64,000 nt of DNA from assembly GCA_036785705.1 (NCBI GenBank), contig JAWUZG010000029.1, positions 15,453,501 to 15,517,500 on the forward strand, in the 5' to 3' direction. Below, piece by piece: positions 36,601 through 48,766 of this stretch (positions are counted from its first letter, which is position 1; each line of letters begins with the position of its first letter). The stretch is from Acanthornis magna (Eukaryota; Chordata; Aves; Passeriformes; Acanthizidae). Under the pieces are notes generated by a model. That model was not told the origin of the DNA. It saw only the letters and a list, made by a program, of their open reading frames with translations, and ran no database searches. Both the position numbers and the translations under genes were made by a program.

Positions 36601-39600
36601 AAAAAAAGACTGTGAAGCAAGCACCTGTATATCTAAGTGCAGTTTTTAGATTGGATATCAGAGTGCACAGAAAGAATCAGTTCTGGTATTATCAAACCTA
36701 TCTTGTCACGAAGGTGAAGGATGGTTTTTTGTAGTACGCTATTGATACACAACAATGTAGGTCAGTCTTTGAGAGGCATCAGAGGGGCAAGGAGCAGTTA
36801 TGTCTAAAAGAGAAAAACAGAAGCTTTGAACTGAATGTTTATGGGATTTTTTTTTTCTATCTAGACAAACAAGAGTGTCTAACAAATATTAAAGGCAGGA
36901 ACACGGGAAAGTGAATCCAGGATGTTTTGGAATGTAAAAGGGCTGGGAGGCTTGTATTCTCCAGACAAAGGAGCAAGCTGTGTTCCTGGGAACTGAGGAG
37001 AGGTGGGACAGGTACTCTACCAGCTGTAAACATTCCAGGTAGGCCTCTGAGATATAAGGAATTTATGTCCCATTTAAAATCTAATTCTTGTTAAGACAGA
37101 CACAGGTGACCTTTGCTTAACTTCTACTATGAGACATCAAAGTGCTCTTTGAACAACTAGAGATTTAGTCAAGGCCAAGTTCTGAGTTACTCCACTAAAT
37201 ACATTTTGTGCCAGACATAAGGATGCAAATTATGTCTGAGAACAGAGTTGAATCAGCCATTGCCATCATTCCCTTAGATGATGAGTTGCTATCCAATTTA
37301 ATATTAGAATGCAGTACTCACCAAATTACCTCACAATGAAGCAGAGGAGAGGAGAGAATGAAGAGGACAGCCCTTTTACAATCTCCAATTCTCTTTTTGC
37401 TGTGAGGGCAAGTAACTGAACCTTTTGCTGGGACCCCAGCTGAGACTGAAAACATGGAGAAATGCAAAAAATAAAACTACTAATATGCTATACAATTCAT
37501 TATACAATAAAAACTGTCATGCAATATAAAATAAAAGCTAAGGGATGGGGAAATAACTCATTTTCTCTCTTGAAAGATATATCTTCAAGGAGTTCTTAAT
37601 AAGGCAGGATCTAAATATTAAAATAACCAGCTCAAGATGCTTGATTTGTATAGGCTGTAGAGTTTTTTAATATATTGATTTAATTAGTCACTATTGAACC
37701 ATATTTAGAAGATAAGTGAAAGCCTCTAAAGACTTATTTATTGACACCATATGGCGCTTCTTAAAAGTGATGTTCAAATTATGTATAATGAGCCACATAA
37801 AAAAAAGAGGATGCGCCATAAAAAGGACTCCCAAACAAAAATGATGCTATTGTTGAAGGATTTAAGTTTTAATACAGGGTTTTAGAATCTCTTCCAGAGA
37901 TGAGGCACCCTACAGCTGACTGAAAATATTTGCAGGTACTGTTTGAATTACATGATGTAGCTGCAAAAAGCACATTTTTATGATGGATTAGAAAACTATG
38001 GTAGGAATAGATAGAGAAGATGAGTCAGGAAGACATGAGAACCTGAAAGAGGATGGCAAATCAGAAAGATGTGCTGCTCACATTTTCACCACAGTAAATG
38101 CGTCTCTCAATTTAAAAGCATCTGCTTAGACACCAACCTGCAGTTACCTATTTTGATGTATGATGCTGACTACAATTTTCATGAAATAAACTCTGTGTCT
38201 AGTGCATGTCAAGTGATTCCTAAGGCATCACTGTGGTATAACTGTCATATGAATGTGGTTTCATTTATGATCATTCTTTCTTCTGTGTTTCTCAGGAAAT
38301 ATTGAAAACTCAAAATACTTACAGAAATAATTGAACTGAAAGTATGTATTTCACATACACACACACAAAAACACACACACACACACAAAAGATTTCAAGG
38401 TCTAGCACTGAAAAGTAGGAAAACTAAAATTATGGCTTCAGCCTGAGGTCCCTGTGCTGATGGTGATACCTCACTGCATGACATTCTGTTCTTCCTGAAC
38501 CATTCAAGAAGTCCAGGGGAAATATTTTTTCCTCAGTTAATTTTTTTCACAGACCCTGTACGTCTTTAAATAGCTCATTCTTCACCTATCTACCTTTGAC
38601 ACAAGCAATTTCTTCCTTGCTGCCTGGGTACCAGCTGGAAAAACATTGACAGTACAGGCCACAGACTCCCTAATCTGTGTGCATGATTTTTATGATAGAC
38701 AAGCTGCTGTGGCAGAATCATTAAAGAATTCCTGTCCTTAAACCTCTGGTTGGCTGGAGGAAGCATACAACCTCCTGACTTCTGCTAACAAATATCATGG
38801 CAGTTATGGCATCACACTGAATGACATAATTGAACTCCTCTGTGTTCAAAAACAGGAGATTAGGCAACACAGATTCTCACCGGCTCACTAAAGAGGAGCA
38901 TGAATGAAGAGCAATTGTTCCTGAAGGGACTGGAATGTGTTAAACTGGTATTGTTACACCTGTATCACAAAACTCTGTACCAATTTTAATGGCAGGTGAT
39001 AAGGCACTTCCTGACAATAAAGCTCAATGACAGGCCAAGGCCTATTCAGCCCATGCAATGCTGGACTGTAGATGGTCACTCTGGGGGGAGTACTGGAGGT
39101 GGACAGTTTATTTTTCAAGCAGAAACAAGGATGGACTGGAGAAGGTGAGCTCTGATGAATTGAGATTTTACTCTCTTCATTGAGTGTGTAGCTACATCCA
39201 GGCAAATTTTCGTTGAAAAAGCACTCCCACATCTCTGACACCAGGGCCATTCTTTCCCATTCCCTGCACCAATCGAATTCCTCCAAAGCAGGTGTGTTTC
39301 CACTCTCCAACAAAAGGAGCAATACATGTGTTTAAGATGGTACCACAGTCCCTCTCCCTTCCCCCAGTCTCATAAGCAGCTAAACTGGTTTGGTTAAAAA
39401 TACCTAGAAAAATTTTGGGCACATTGGCATCTTCAATTTGAGTAGTTTAAATGAAGCAGGTAAATAAGGCAGATATAGGATTTTGAAAGAGAAAATATCA
39501 AACCAGTTTCACTGAAGGCAATGTTATTTAGGCCTTCCATTTGTGTTGTGAAATATAAAACCCAACCCAAACCAAAATAACAAAAAACCCCAGCCAATCA

Positions 39601-42600
39601 ATCAACCAGCCACGGCAACAAGAAAAACAATCAGCAAGCCTCGTTCTGGATCATAAAGTATCAGGCAAAACATGTTCAGTTAAAGTCTCTGTATCTGGAT
39701 CAGCCTAGAGTATAGACCTAGTATGGTTCAGCAAATCTAGTCATGTTAAACAGGTGCTATGAAAGGCAGAGTTGCTGATGACCCAGCTGTCCCATTTGCC
39801 TGACATTTCTCACATTTCTGAAAACACTTAGAGCTCTTGTCCTAATAGCAGTTAAAAAAAAAATTGTAAGAATTAATGGCTTGTACACCAGTGATCCTGT
39901 GGAAGTGCCTTTGCTGGTCCTGTGAATGTGTTCACAAATTTGGATAACTTTAGATATTTGAGGAAATAAAACAAAGTTTGTCCATGTCCAAATATATATA
40001 TTTCTTGCATTTTAGTGCATGAAGTCTAAAATAATTCTATCATTACTGGAGATGCTTGATTGTACCAATGTTCTCAGGCCTGATCAGGATAAAATTCAAG
40101 AACCTCTTTTACAGAGAAATTACATATTTCCAACCCAGAGTACAAAAAAGGTTGGCTGTGCCCTGTAGCAGGTGTTTTATCTAGAGCTGATTTTGAAAGC
40201 AGAGCTGAGTACAAGCATTCAGCTTTTTGTTCACATTCAGAGAGTATAATGGGTGGCTCAGCACAGGGAAGTAGACTGGAACAAAGATTACACAGGGACT
40301 AAGATTCATGAAAAAAGGAGGCAAAGACCAAAGAGTAGAGATGAGATCCTGGTATTTAGCTGGTAGGAGACAAACTAGAGAAAGTACAACAAGGAGCTGA
40401 GGGTTGGTAATCAGACCAAAATGGCATAGACTCTGTCACAGGGCTAGTACAAGACAGGAAGAGATAAATACATTGAGAAACTATGACAATGTAAAGGAGG
40501 TAGACAGAGAAAATTGTTCAGGAAGAGTGATGGAAGACATAAGGAAAGAAGAGCAAATTGGAAATATGAGAATGAAAGAAATAAATTGGATTAGGTGGAT
40601 GGGATGAGAATTCAGGAAGGGAACTTTAACAGGAATGATGCAGTCTAGAGAGTCCATGTGGAAAGAAAGCAAATGAATAAGGATCTGGCTAAAGAGATAG
40701 GAGAAAAGAGCCTATGGCACCATATCATAAAAGTCTGTTTCATAAGTAACCTGAATAAGGTGGAAAGATACAATATATAGGAAACCTTATTTAACTGTGG
40801 CGTTTCCTGACTTATAAATAAGCGATTTTTTAGCTTTAAAATCCATCATTTAAAATAATTCCCGTGTGTGCGAGTGTACAAGTATTGAGTAAAAACAACA
40901 ACAAAGAAAAGATCAATCAGTTTGTGTGTTTCAGACCTTTCCACCTAAGATAAGAAAAAGACTACAGCTTAAACTATGTAAACACATTACACACTTCTTT
41001 TGGTCTTGTCAGTGAGTTTCATGTGTCATTTTTGCTTACAATTGTTTATTCCAAAAGACATGCTATGCAACTTTTCAGATGCATTAACTATATAGTTAAT
41101 CAAATAACTGAATGGTTTTCTTTTGCTGCTACTTGATACTCAAATATGCCTTTGCTTGCCATAGTCCATCCTAGATTATAAAAATCTCTTAAATGAGAAA
41201 TGAATTCCATTCCAACATACATACCATGATGGGCCACCAACATAAATCATCCCTCTTTATATGTCTCACATATTTGGTACAAATAGCTTTTTTCCCCCTT
41301 ATTTTTCAGTTGTCCATAGAATTGTAAGATGTCTTATTTGCATATTTTGGATCTCCTCCAATAATTTGGGATCCCTTAGGGTATCTAGTGCAGATTGATT
41401 TATTATAATAAATATTATGTAGCTTATGCCTCTGAATAGCCTTTGCTGTAGCAGTGTGTTTGCTCCAGCAAATGATTAATAACAAAATGGGTTCACTGTA
41501 CACTCATTGCCTACATACACGCAGGTCTTGGAATGATATAGCATTATGAGTTCTTATGGCTAACCAGGGGCAAAAAGCATTCTTCTTTTCCATTTCTATA
41601 GCTACCTCAACAGATAACACTGAAAGTAAACTGAAAAAATTGTGAAAATCTGAAAATGAACCAGAAAGCAGAGAACAGAGTGCTGAGTAGACTACTGTTT
41701 TCAGTTTCAAATTACTAATAATTTTCACCCACTTTTATCACACTATTTCCCAATCCTCCATTCATTTATTTAAAATGTTTTCACCTGAAGCTTTTCAAAT
41801 GACTACTCTGTTCAACAGACACTTGTTCTGATGTTTTGAAACCAAGATAAATTTTTTTCTTGCCATGGGTATTTTCATTTATAGGTAATTTATTTAAAAA
41901 TATGTGCAAATTCTAATGAAACATCACTTTGTACATTATACAGGAATATTATATACAGGAATTATATATATCTCTTATAATAGAAAAAATTTATTATCTG
42001 TAATACAAAAGTGTTATACAAACACATATGCAACGTCACAATATTTTTACATTACTTTTCCTAAAAGTTGCATTTTCGATTTTATTGATTTTGACTACGA
42101 TGATTACTTTTTCATTGCAGAAAATATTTCATAACAGTTCTCTGCACTGAAGTGTAAAGGCACTTCAAATGCACCCTGCGGAACTTGCTCAGCTCTTTTC
42201 AAAGCCCAGTTATTAGTATTCCAGTTTGTTGTTAGGTCCAACATGCCTGAGAGGTGGGGAAAAAACATTTGTTGCTTTTATCCACAAATGAGTATCCAGT
42301 CTTATGGACTGAGAAATGTGTTTGAAATAACCACAAACTGTCCCTGCTCTGAAAATTCTATGGTCCAAAGACATGAAGAGGACAAGAAAGTGGACAAAGG
42401 TACAAGCAAAGGAAGAAGTGAGCCTAGCATAGCTGCATGGGGTTTTATCACACAGTTTCTCAAAGGACTGCTGACTCTAGCCCACAAAATATGGCAATGC
42501 ATGTTACAGAAGAACATGCACTGATTTTAGATGGAAATCTAAGATACAGACCCTTTACTTAAGGAAATAGATCCACTGATTTGTTTGGGATTACTTGCAC

Positions 42601-45600
42601 AAGATGGAACAGCAATAGGTAGAGGTCTCTCAGATAGAACCTGGAGAGCATTGTGATGATGGGGTTTTAATCAGTCATCTAAAAGGCTTTGTTTAGTCAG
42701 TGTCTATATGCTTTAATGAAAATGATACATAATTAGTCTAAACCAATGGCAACAATTTAGAAGATGTGCTTTAAGGTAAGACAGAGCTATGCAATGTGGA
42801 GAAAGAAGGGAGAGAAAATACTTTCTGCTTCTCTTATATATTAGGTCCATTATAACAAGACTCACAAAGAACTGAACAGTACCACACTTCCTTCTCCATT
42901 CTCCTCCCATTCAAGACATATTTTTAAATGGCTGTGAATTTTAGAAAGTTCAGCTCTTTGAAAAGAATGAATACTAAAGTTTCAGTCATGAACTCGGGTA
43001 CCTTCCATCACTGAACACATTTGCTAAATCTTAGGTTTTAACCTAGAACTGAACAAAACCTAATGTTATGCAACATATTAAAAATTAGTGCTAGGAATGC
43101 AGCCAAAAGCCATGCATGTGCCCCACTGGTACTTTTTTGAAGATACTGTCTTTTTCTTTAGAACCTCAGTGTCATGAATTTTGATTAATTTCTTCTGTTA
43201 TGACAGCAGTGAAAACTTTAAAAATAATATGACCAAAGATACAAAGAATTTGAAATGGATGAGATATGGCAGCTGCCCCAATAGCCTGGCTAGATATTAG
43301 ACCAACACCTTGGACTGTCAGATTGTAACAATTCAAAACTGTCAAAATTCAGCCATGATTTAAAGTTGCAGTAACGTGTTACTAAGTGCAGTTTTCCTGG
43401 CATAGCCATCATGACATTTTACACAGCACCTTCATCCATGGTTAGGGCACACAGAAATATTCATTAGAGGATGGATCCTGAGAGACAAACCTTCTCTCCT
43501 GCTCAGGCCACCCTCACTTCAAGGTCACAGAGAGATCTCTTACAAGTGATGCAGTTTGTCTGTCCACCCACCTGTAACACTCTACACTGCCCCCTGTCAT
43601 ACAATTACATGTGTTTGACTGTGTGAGAAATCCCTGCAACCCAGCAAACACACAGTCTGAATTTGACCATTTCTACACACCTAATGAAGTAGTTTTCCTC
43701 TTTACTTATGATTACCGATATGGAGCTTTCTGCTCCTCAAAGTGCTTCTCACAGTAGTTGCTCTAGGGATAAAATTGCAGATGACATAAAATAACATGGC
43801 TAATCAAATTCACTATTCTGCACCAAGAGCACAAAATTTTCTACTTGATATTTTTGGCAAAAAGGCATCATAAAGAAATTCAGCAGCTAAATCATAACAC
43901 ACAAAGCATATCCAAATTGGTACAAATTTCTTGACAAGATACCGGTTTCAAAGGAGCTGAGAGCTCATTTTCTCTCTTCATGCCATAAAATAACCGTAAA
44001 TTTAGCTTCCTAGAAATATTATGATTCCCAGACAAATTTCCCCAAAGCAAGGACTATATTATGATGTTTCTAATGTATCGCATCAGCAAGTTTTAATACT
44101 TTCTACAACAAAGGATAAACAAAACATACTTATCAAGTCACTACTAACATAGAGTGCACAGTAGATAAATTTTCCGTCTGCTAATTTTAAAACAGTGAAA
44201 ACTGAGTTTCTGATTTCTAAATGAATGGTATTGCAGTGCTGAGGAGAGGGCAATCTAAATAGCTGCCTAAGTCTGGCACTAAATAATTTCAGCACTTTTC
44301 AGACTTTTTCTCTTCTAAAATTTGAAAATAAATCTATATTCCATAAACAGTAGAGGAGTAGGGACATGTGCTACTTAATTTCAAGAGAAAAAGCAGAGGA
44401 TGCAAAAGCAAGAAACACTTGTGACAGCCCACGCTATTGTTTTTATCCTTGTGTCAAAAGTTAAATAAGAATCTTAGCTATGTTATTCTCCTTAGTTCTG
44501 AGTGGCACTGTGACTCTATGTCACAATCAGCTTTGAAAATCCTCACATACAATAATTTCAATTCTGAAGCAATTTTACTCTAGGTCCCTAATATGAAAAT
44601 GCAATCAGAGTATGGTCCTTTCACCAGATTTTTGTTTACAAAGTATTATATCCTAACTGAGAATAACCAGATAATTTGTGACAGAATTACCTGATATTTT
44701 ATATACTTATATTTTTCAGTTTTCATGATTTTTAAGTTTCCTGCATGAGGGTACCGGCAAAACTATAAACTGGGACCAAAAGAAAGATAGATTCATAACC
44801 TTCAGTTTACCAATTGCTTTTTTTTAAAGAAAAAAATGGTGCAAATTCTTTAAGTGCCTATTTGATTTATTTGTTCCTCACAGATATATGCAGTTGCAAA
44901 ACATTGCTGACATTTTTATCATTCTTATTATTCCATACAGAATATCTGAACAAACTCGTGTTGAGCCAAAAAGGAGTCTGCCTGTTCTTTCAATCAAATC
45001 ATGTTCAGGCATAGACCTAGCAGCAATTTTTGATATTGAAAACATATATTGACACTTCAGACTCATCATCATTTTATACTAAACAGTGCTACTACTAATC
45101 CTTACTGGTTTACCTGAAGGAGCTTGTCAAAGCAGGGCTTTAAAAACATTGCTTTCACATTGAGTCTATCTGGGTTGGAGTCAACTTTCTTCACAGCAGC
45201 CTGTATGGTGCTGCCTTCTGGGTTTTTTTTTTTTTCCATAAATAGAAATGATTATTCTTTTTATTTGGGAAAAGAAAGTTTAAGTGAGAGAAAGTGGGAG
45301 TGTAGTGGGTAAAGAAGCATGTCATCTCCTTTCTGCCTCCTGTATTATCCCACTATTTTCCCTTGCTTTCCTTACAATTGTGTCCAATCACCAATGTTTT
45401 AGTGGATTCCTGGCTGCAACAAACTCTAGAAAGTCCTCTCTGAGTCTTTAGGAACAGTATCGTCTTTCCATTTCTTGTGAAATTTGACTTGGCATGCAAT
45501 GGATTTTAATTCTTATGCCTCATAAACTCTGTCCTTACCATAAGCTCTCTGCACACAGTGTCTCACAGGGTATATTTGAAATGCTCAAAAATAAAATGGG

Positions 45601-46009
45601 ATTGACTCAGTTATTGTCTTCGTGATTAACTTAGTTAATTAACTGCTTTGTTTTCAACCATCCCAACTATCTCTCTCCAGAACAGGTATTGTCCAGGCAC
45701 AACTTGGGGAATATATATTTCTGAAAGCACTACCAAAAAGTGACACAGACAATCACCTACATCAGTTTTGGCACTTCACTATCCTATTACAGTACCTCAA
45801 AAGGCTTTATAGACCTCATACAACACATACCTGTAATTTCATGGTACAAAAATACCACTAATATATCATGAGCTGCAACACAATCTTAAAACCATTCAGG
45901 ACATTTCAAACTGGAAACGTCCCTTCCTGTCTCACCACCTACCCCCCACATTCAAAATTCAGACTTGGGGACAGCTGCACAAATACAGTGTGGTGAGAAT
46001 AAAGTAATC
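33681..46009. other. Long unique noncoding region
   Basis: Over 12 kb with no gene or clear transposon. Visible are the CA repeat (38351-38389), an A/C-rich stretch at 39555-39620 ('cccaacccaaaccaaaataa'), and a purine-rich plus strand from about 40240 to 40720. Several minus-strand frames overlap at 38954-39422 (longest 122 codons) but lie in different phases and match nothing known. Confidence 0.6.
38351..38389 (+). repeat. (CA)n microsatellite, interrupted
   Basis: CA dinucleotides interrupted by short A runs ('cacacacacaaaaacacaca'). A common vertebrate microsatellite with no sign of function. Confidence 0.95.
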
Positions 46010-46126
46010 TATTCTAGAAGGAGTCTGCTCTGTGTGCACCAGTCAGTCTGAGTATGCAGTATTGAAGATAGCAAGAGCTCTAGACTTCTCTTCAGTAGCA
46101 AAGACAAACCCTTTCATATTGTGTAC
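46010..46126 (+). repeat. Direct repeat, copy A
   Basis: Matches 47245-47363 in the same orientation over about 117 bp. By eye roughly nine of ten positions agree, with a few 1-3 bp indels. Shared blocks include 'tctgctctgtgtg', 'ccagtcagtctga', 'gaagatagcaagagctctag' and 'cttcagtagcaaagacaaa'. Flanking sequence on both sides diverges at once. No open frame, splice pattern or TG...CA ends are evident, so it is not obviously an LTR. Confidence 0.93.
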
Positions 46127-47244
46127 CTAATCCACCTTTGTTTCAGAAAGTGGAAGACTTAACTTATTTCAGAAAACACAGTAAAAATTCCACTATCAGC
46201 TACTAAAAAACAAGTAAAAGAGATTCCATCTTTCACATCCATATGTGCAGCAGAAATATATTTCATAACAGAAGAAAACAGTAGATTTTAAAACCCAATA
46301 TCATTTATGGAGAATGGGAATGGCTTTTAAAAAACTATTTAAGGGAAGAATTCTTTTGCACCAAAAGAGCCCCCAAAAACCTCTTGACTTCTTTTATAAG
46401 TTTCATTTATGGTAGTATTTCTTATTTGAAATTCATCATAATTTTACAAAGTGGTATAAATTTTATTCGAGCAGTCTTTGGTTTTTATATGAAATGAAAT
46501 TTTAAAAGAAAAGATCCTGATAACCATACATTATTTCTTTCTTTGCTTTCTGATCTTTCTCCTTGCTTGATAAGGGGTTAGTGAATAAACACAATCTAGG
46601 AAAAATTACACATTTATTTTCTTAAAACTCCTCCTCTGGAATTTTAATAACTAGTTCACTGTTTCTGGAGCATTTAGTCTAAAGATGGCACTGAACCTTC
46701 CAGCCTGGCAGAATATGCAGGCAAGGCATAAATATAAGCAGGTGAGTACTTCAGTCTAGGGACTTGGATAAAGCACCACTGTGCTGTGCAAGTTTAAGGT
46801 GAGAAGACCAGTACCTTGCATGATTCATCTCACTGTATGGTTATGTTTGCCGTATTGACACAGTGAAATATTATCACCATGTAGTGACTTCAAGTTTGCT
46901 GTTATGGAAGAAAGCAGCTTTTATAGGGGAATGCTGGCTTGAAACCCATATTTATGATTAATAGGCATCATATTTTGGGGGAGCTAAACAAATTGAGAGA
47001 AGTATAGTCAAATCCTGAAAGAGATGCAACTTTATATAAATTGTGTTTTATTCCTGCCCTCTGTTTCAGAGTTTATCTTCCATAAAAATCTACTCTTCCG
47101 CTATGAAAGATTTATTATTATGTATCACCTATTCAGAACTCATTCGATCAGGGTGCTTTTATTACAGACAAAGGGATGATTTCTTTATTCTGCACATAAA
47201 CAGGCACTGTGATCAGCAAAGCACTTTATTCTGTACCATCTCTT
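46127..47244. other. Spacer between the direct repeats
   Basis: About 1.1 kb of unique AT-rich DNA. No reverse transcriptase, transposase or other element-like frame is present (longest frame 76 codons), so the flanking repeats are not obviously the ends of a transposon. Confidence 0.6.
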
Positions 47245-47363
47245 ACTCTAGCAGGAATCTGCTCTGTGTGTAACCAGTCAGTCTGAATATGCAGTACTGA
47301 AGATAGCAAGAGCTCTAGGATTCTTTCTTCAGTAGCAAAGACAAATCCTTTCAGATTGTGTGC
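47245..47363 (+). repeat. Direct repeat, copy B
   Basis: Second copy of the unit at 46010-46126, about 1.23 kb downstream in direct orientation. Differences include g/a at the start, a one-base insertion after 'tgctctgtgtg', and a short insertion before 'cttcagtagc'. The pair could be a local segmental duplication or two insertions of one old dispersed repeat; the sequence alone does not decide. Confidence 0.93.
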
Positions 47364-47838
47364 AGAATCTTTAAACATGCAATCAAAACTTCTAGAGTCA
47401 AATAAGCATCTTGCTAACCAAATGGAGAGCTTTACAGGTGTAAAGACTGGATTTGAGCACTGCTAAAGAACCTTGATGGAAAAACATAGTTGCACAGAGA
47501 TATGTAGGTAATGTAGTAGAGGTCACTATTTACCCTGTAAAAAGGTGTTCTTCTTGGGAAACATAGCATGCAGCAGGCCTTGTCAGCTGAATCTAGAAAA
47601 ATGACTAACCACCTGGATCCACAGTCTAATCCACATCATATTGCTGGTGGTGAATCAACAGAGCAGCAGAACTGAGACTCTGAGGTGGCACTGATAACAC
47701 TGCAGTGGGTTGATCAGTAGTTCACCTTTTGAGTGGAACTCACTTGCCTTGAACTCTTGTGAAAGATTCATAGAAGTAATATGACTTGAAGCAGACGATC
47801 ATAAAATAATGCTTGATAGCCAGCATTTGCAGCATTTG

Positions 47839-47881
<43 letters not shown>

Positions 47882-48699
47882 CCTTTTGGAAGAAGAATTA
47901 CACTAGGAAATTGTAGTCATTAGCAGGGAAGTCATACCTAATAGACATTTGGACTTTTCTGCTCTATAATTGCCATTCTAGACAGTAAGGGTGGTCCATA
48001 CTTCATCAATTTTGAATTGCTACCAAGAAGAAATCACTGCTAATGAGTAAAAAAGGAAAAAGAAGATAAAAATGGGAGGAAAATCAAGGGGTTTGTGCTT
48101 TAAAAGTTGAAGGGAGAAGAGCTGAAGAGAACACTTCTCTTTGCTCCCTTAACTTTACGAGTCGGGCAAGGAGCTGTCATTCCACATATAAAGTCTGTAT
48201 CTCATCCATGTTAGAGAAAATCCAATATTGACAGCATTTACCCTAATCCTGGTGTTGACTGATGTAACTAAGAAATTTGGCACCAAGAATACCTTTTAAA
48301 GAAATAGAACTCATTAAAGTTCTTCCCTCCCAGTATCTTTGTAACTTACCAAATACTAACTCCACGCTACAAAAACCCATTTGAAACACAGAAAATGTTC
48401 CAGCTTGCTGCGCTCTTTGAATAAATGTTATGTGAGTTCATTCTTACTGAAAATTGATGCACATGTTACTTAGAAATGAATCTAACAGCAAAGCTGGCAA
48501 AGCTGGCAAAGCCTTGGATGTGTTCCTGCTAACCAGCATCATTTAACATGAGGCTCAGCCAAATATCAGCAGACAGTCCACACTAGTTCAAGCAAGACTT
48601 TCAATATGTTCTCATTGTTTTCTTTCCCCAGCCAATCATGAACTCAATGACAAGAAATGTTTCTCCTTGTGCAGCACATCAAATACTCATAAGGCCAGG
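47364..48699. other. Unique noncoding DNA around the T38 run
   Basis: Apart from the homopolymer at 47841-47878 there is a small triplication of 'gcaaagctg' at 48490-48512. No gene recognised. Confidence 0.6.
47841..47878 (+). repeat. 38-nt T homopolymer
   Basis: An uninterrupted run of 38 T between 'gcagcatttgtc' and 'aagccttttgg'. It is more than twice as long as any other homopolymer here (the next are 17-18 nt). It could be the poly(A) tail of a minus-strand retrocopy, but I recognise no transcript in the sequence upstream of it (the plus-strand right flank). Exact length may be a sequencing artefact. Confidence 0.95.
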
Positions 48700-48766
48700 T
48701 AAGGGGATTGGAACCAGTTAGTCTTTAAGGTGCCTTCTAACCCAAATCATTCTGTGATGATTGTAT
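48700..48766 (+). mobile_element. CR1 LINE, short 3' tail fragment
   Basis: 'gggattggaaccagttagtc', 'tttaaggtgccttctaaccc' and 'aaatcattctgtgatgat' line up with the last roughly 65 bp of CR1 (normally 'ttggaactagatgatctttaaggtcccttccaacccaaaccattctatgattct' in outline). Only the very 3' end is present, as expected for a severely 5'-truncated insertion. The match is short but runs through the most diagnostic part of the element. Confidence 0.82.

Noticed and set aside
38954..39422. Three overlapping minus-strand frames as an exon cluster
   Set aside because: They are in different phases, lack clear splice sites in a consistent frame and match nothing known.
46010..47363. Direct repeats as the two LTRs of one provirus
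   Set aside because: The copies are only about 117 bp, lack TG...CA ends, and the 1.1 kb between them has no retroviral frame or primer-binding site.
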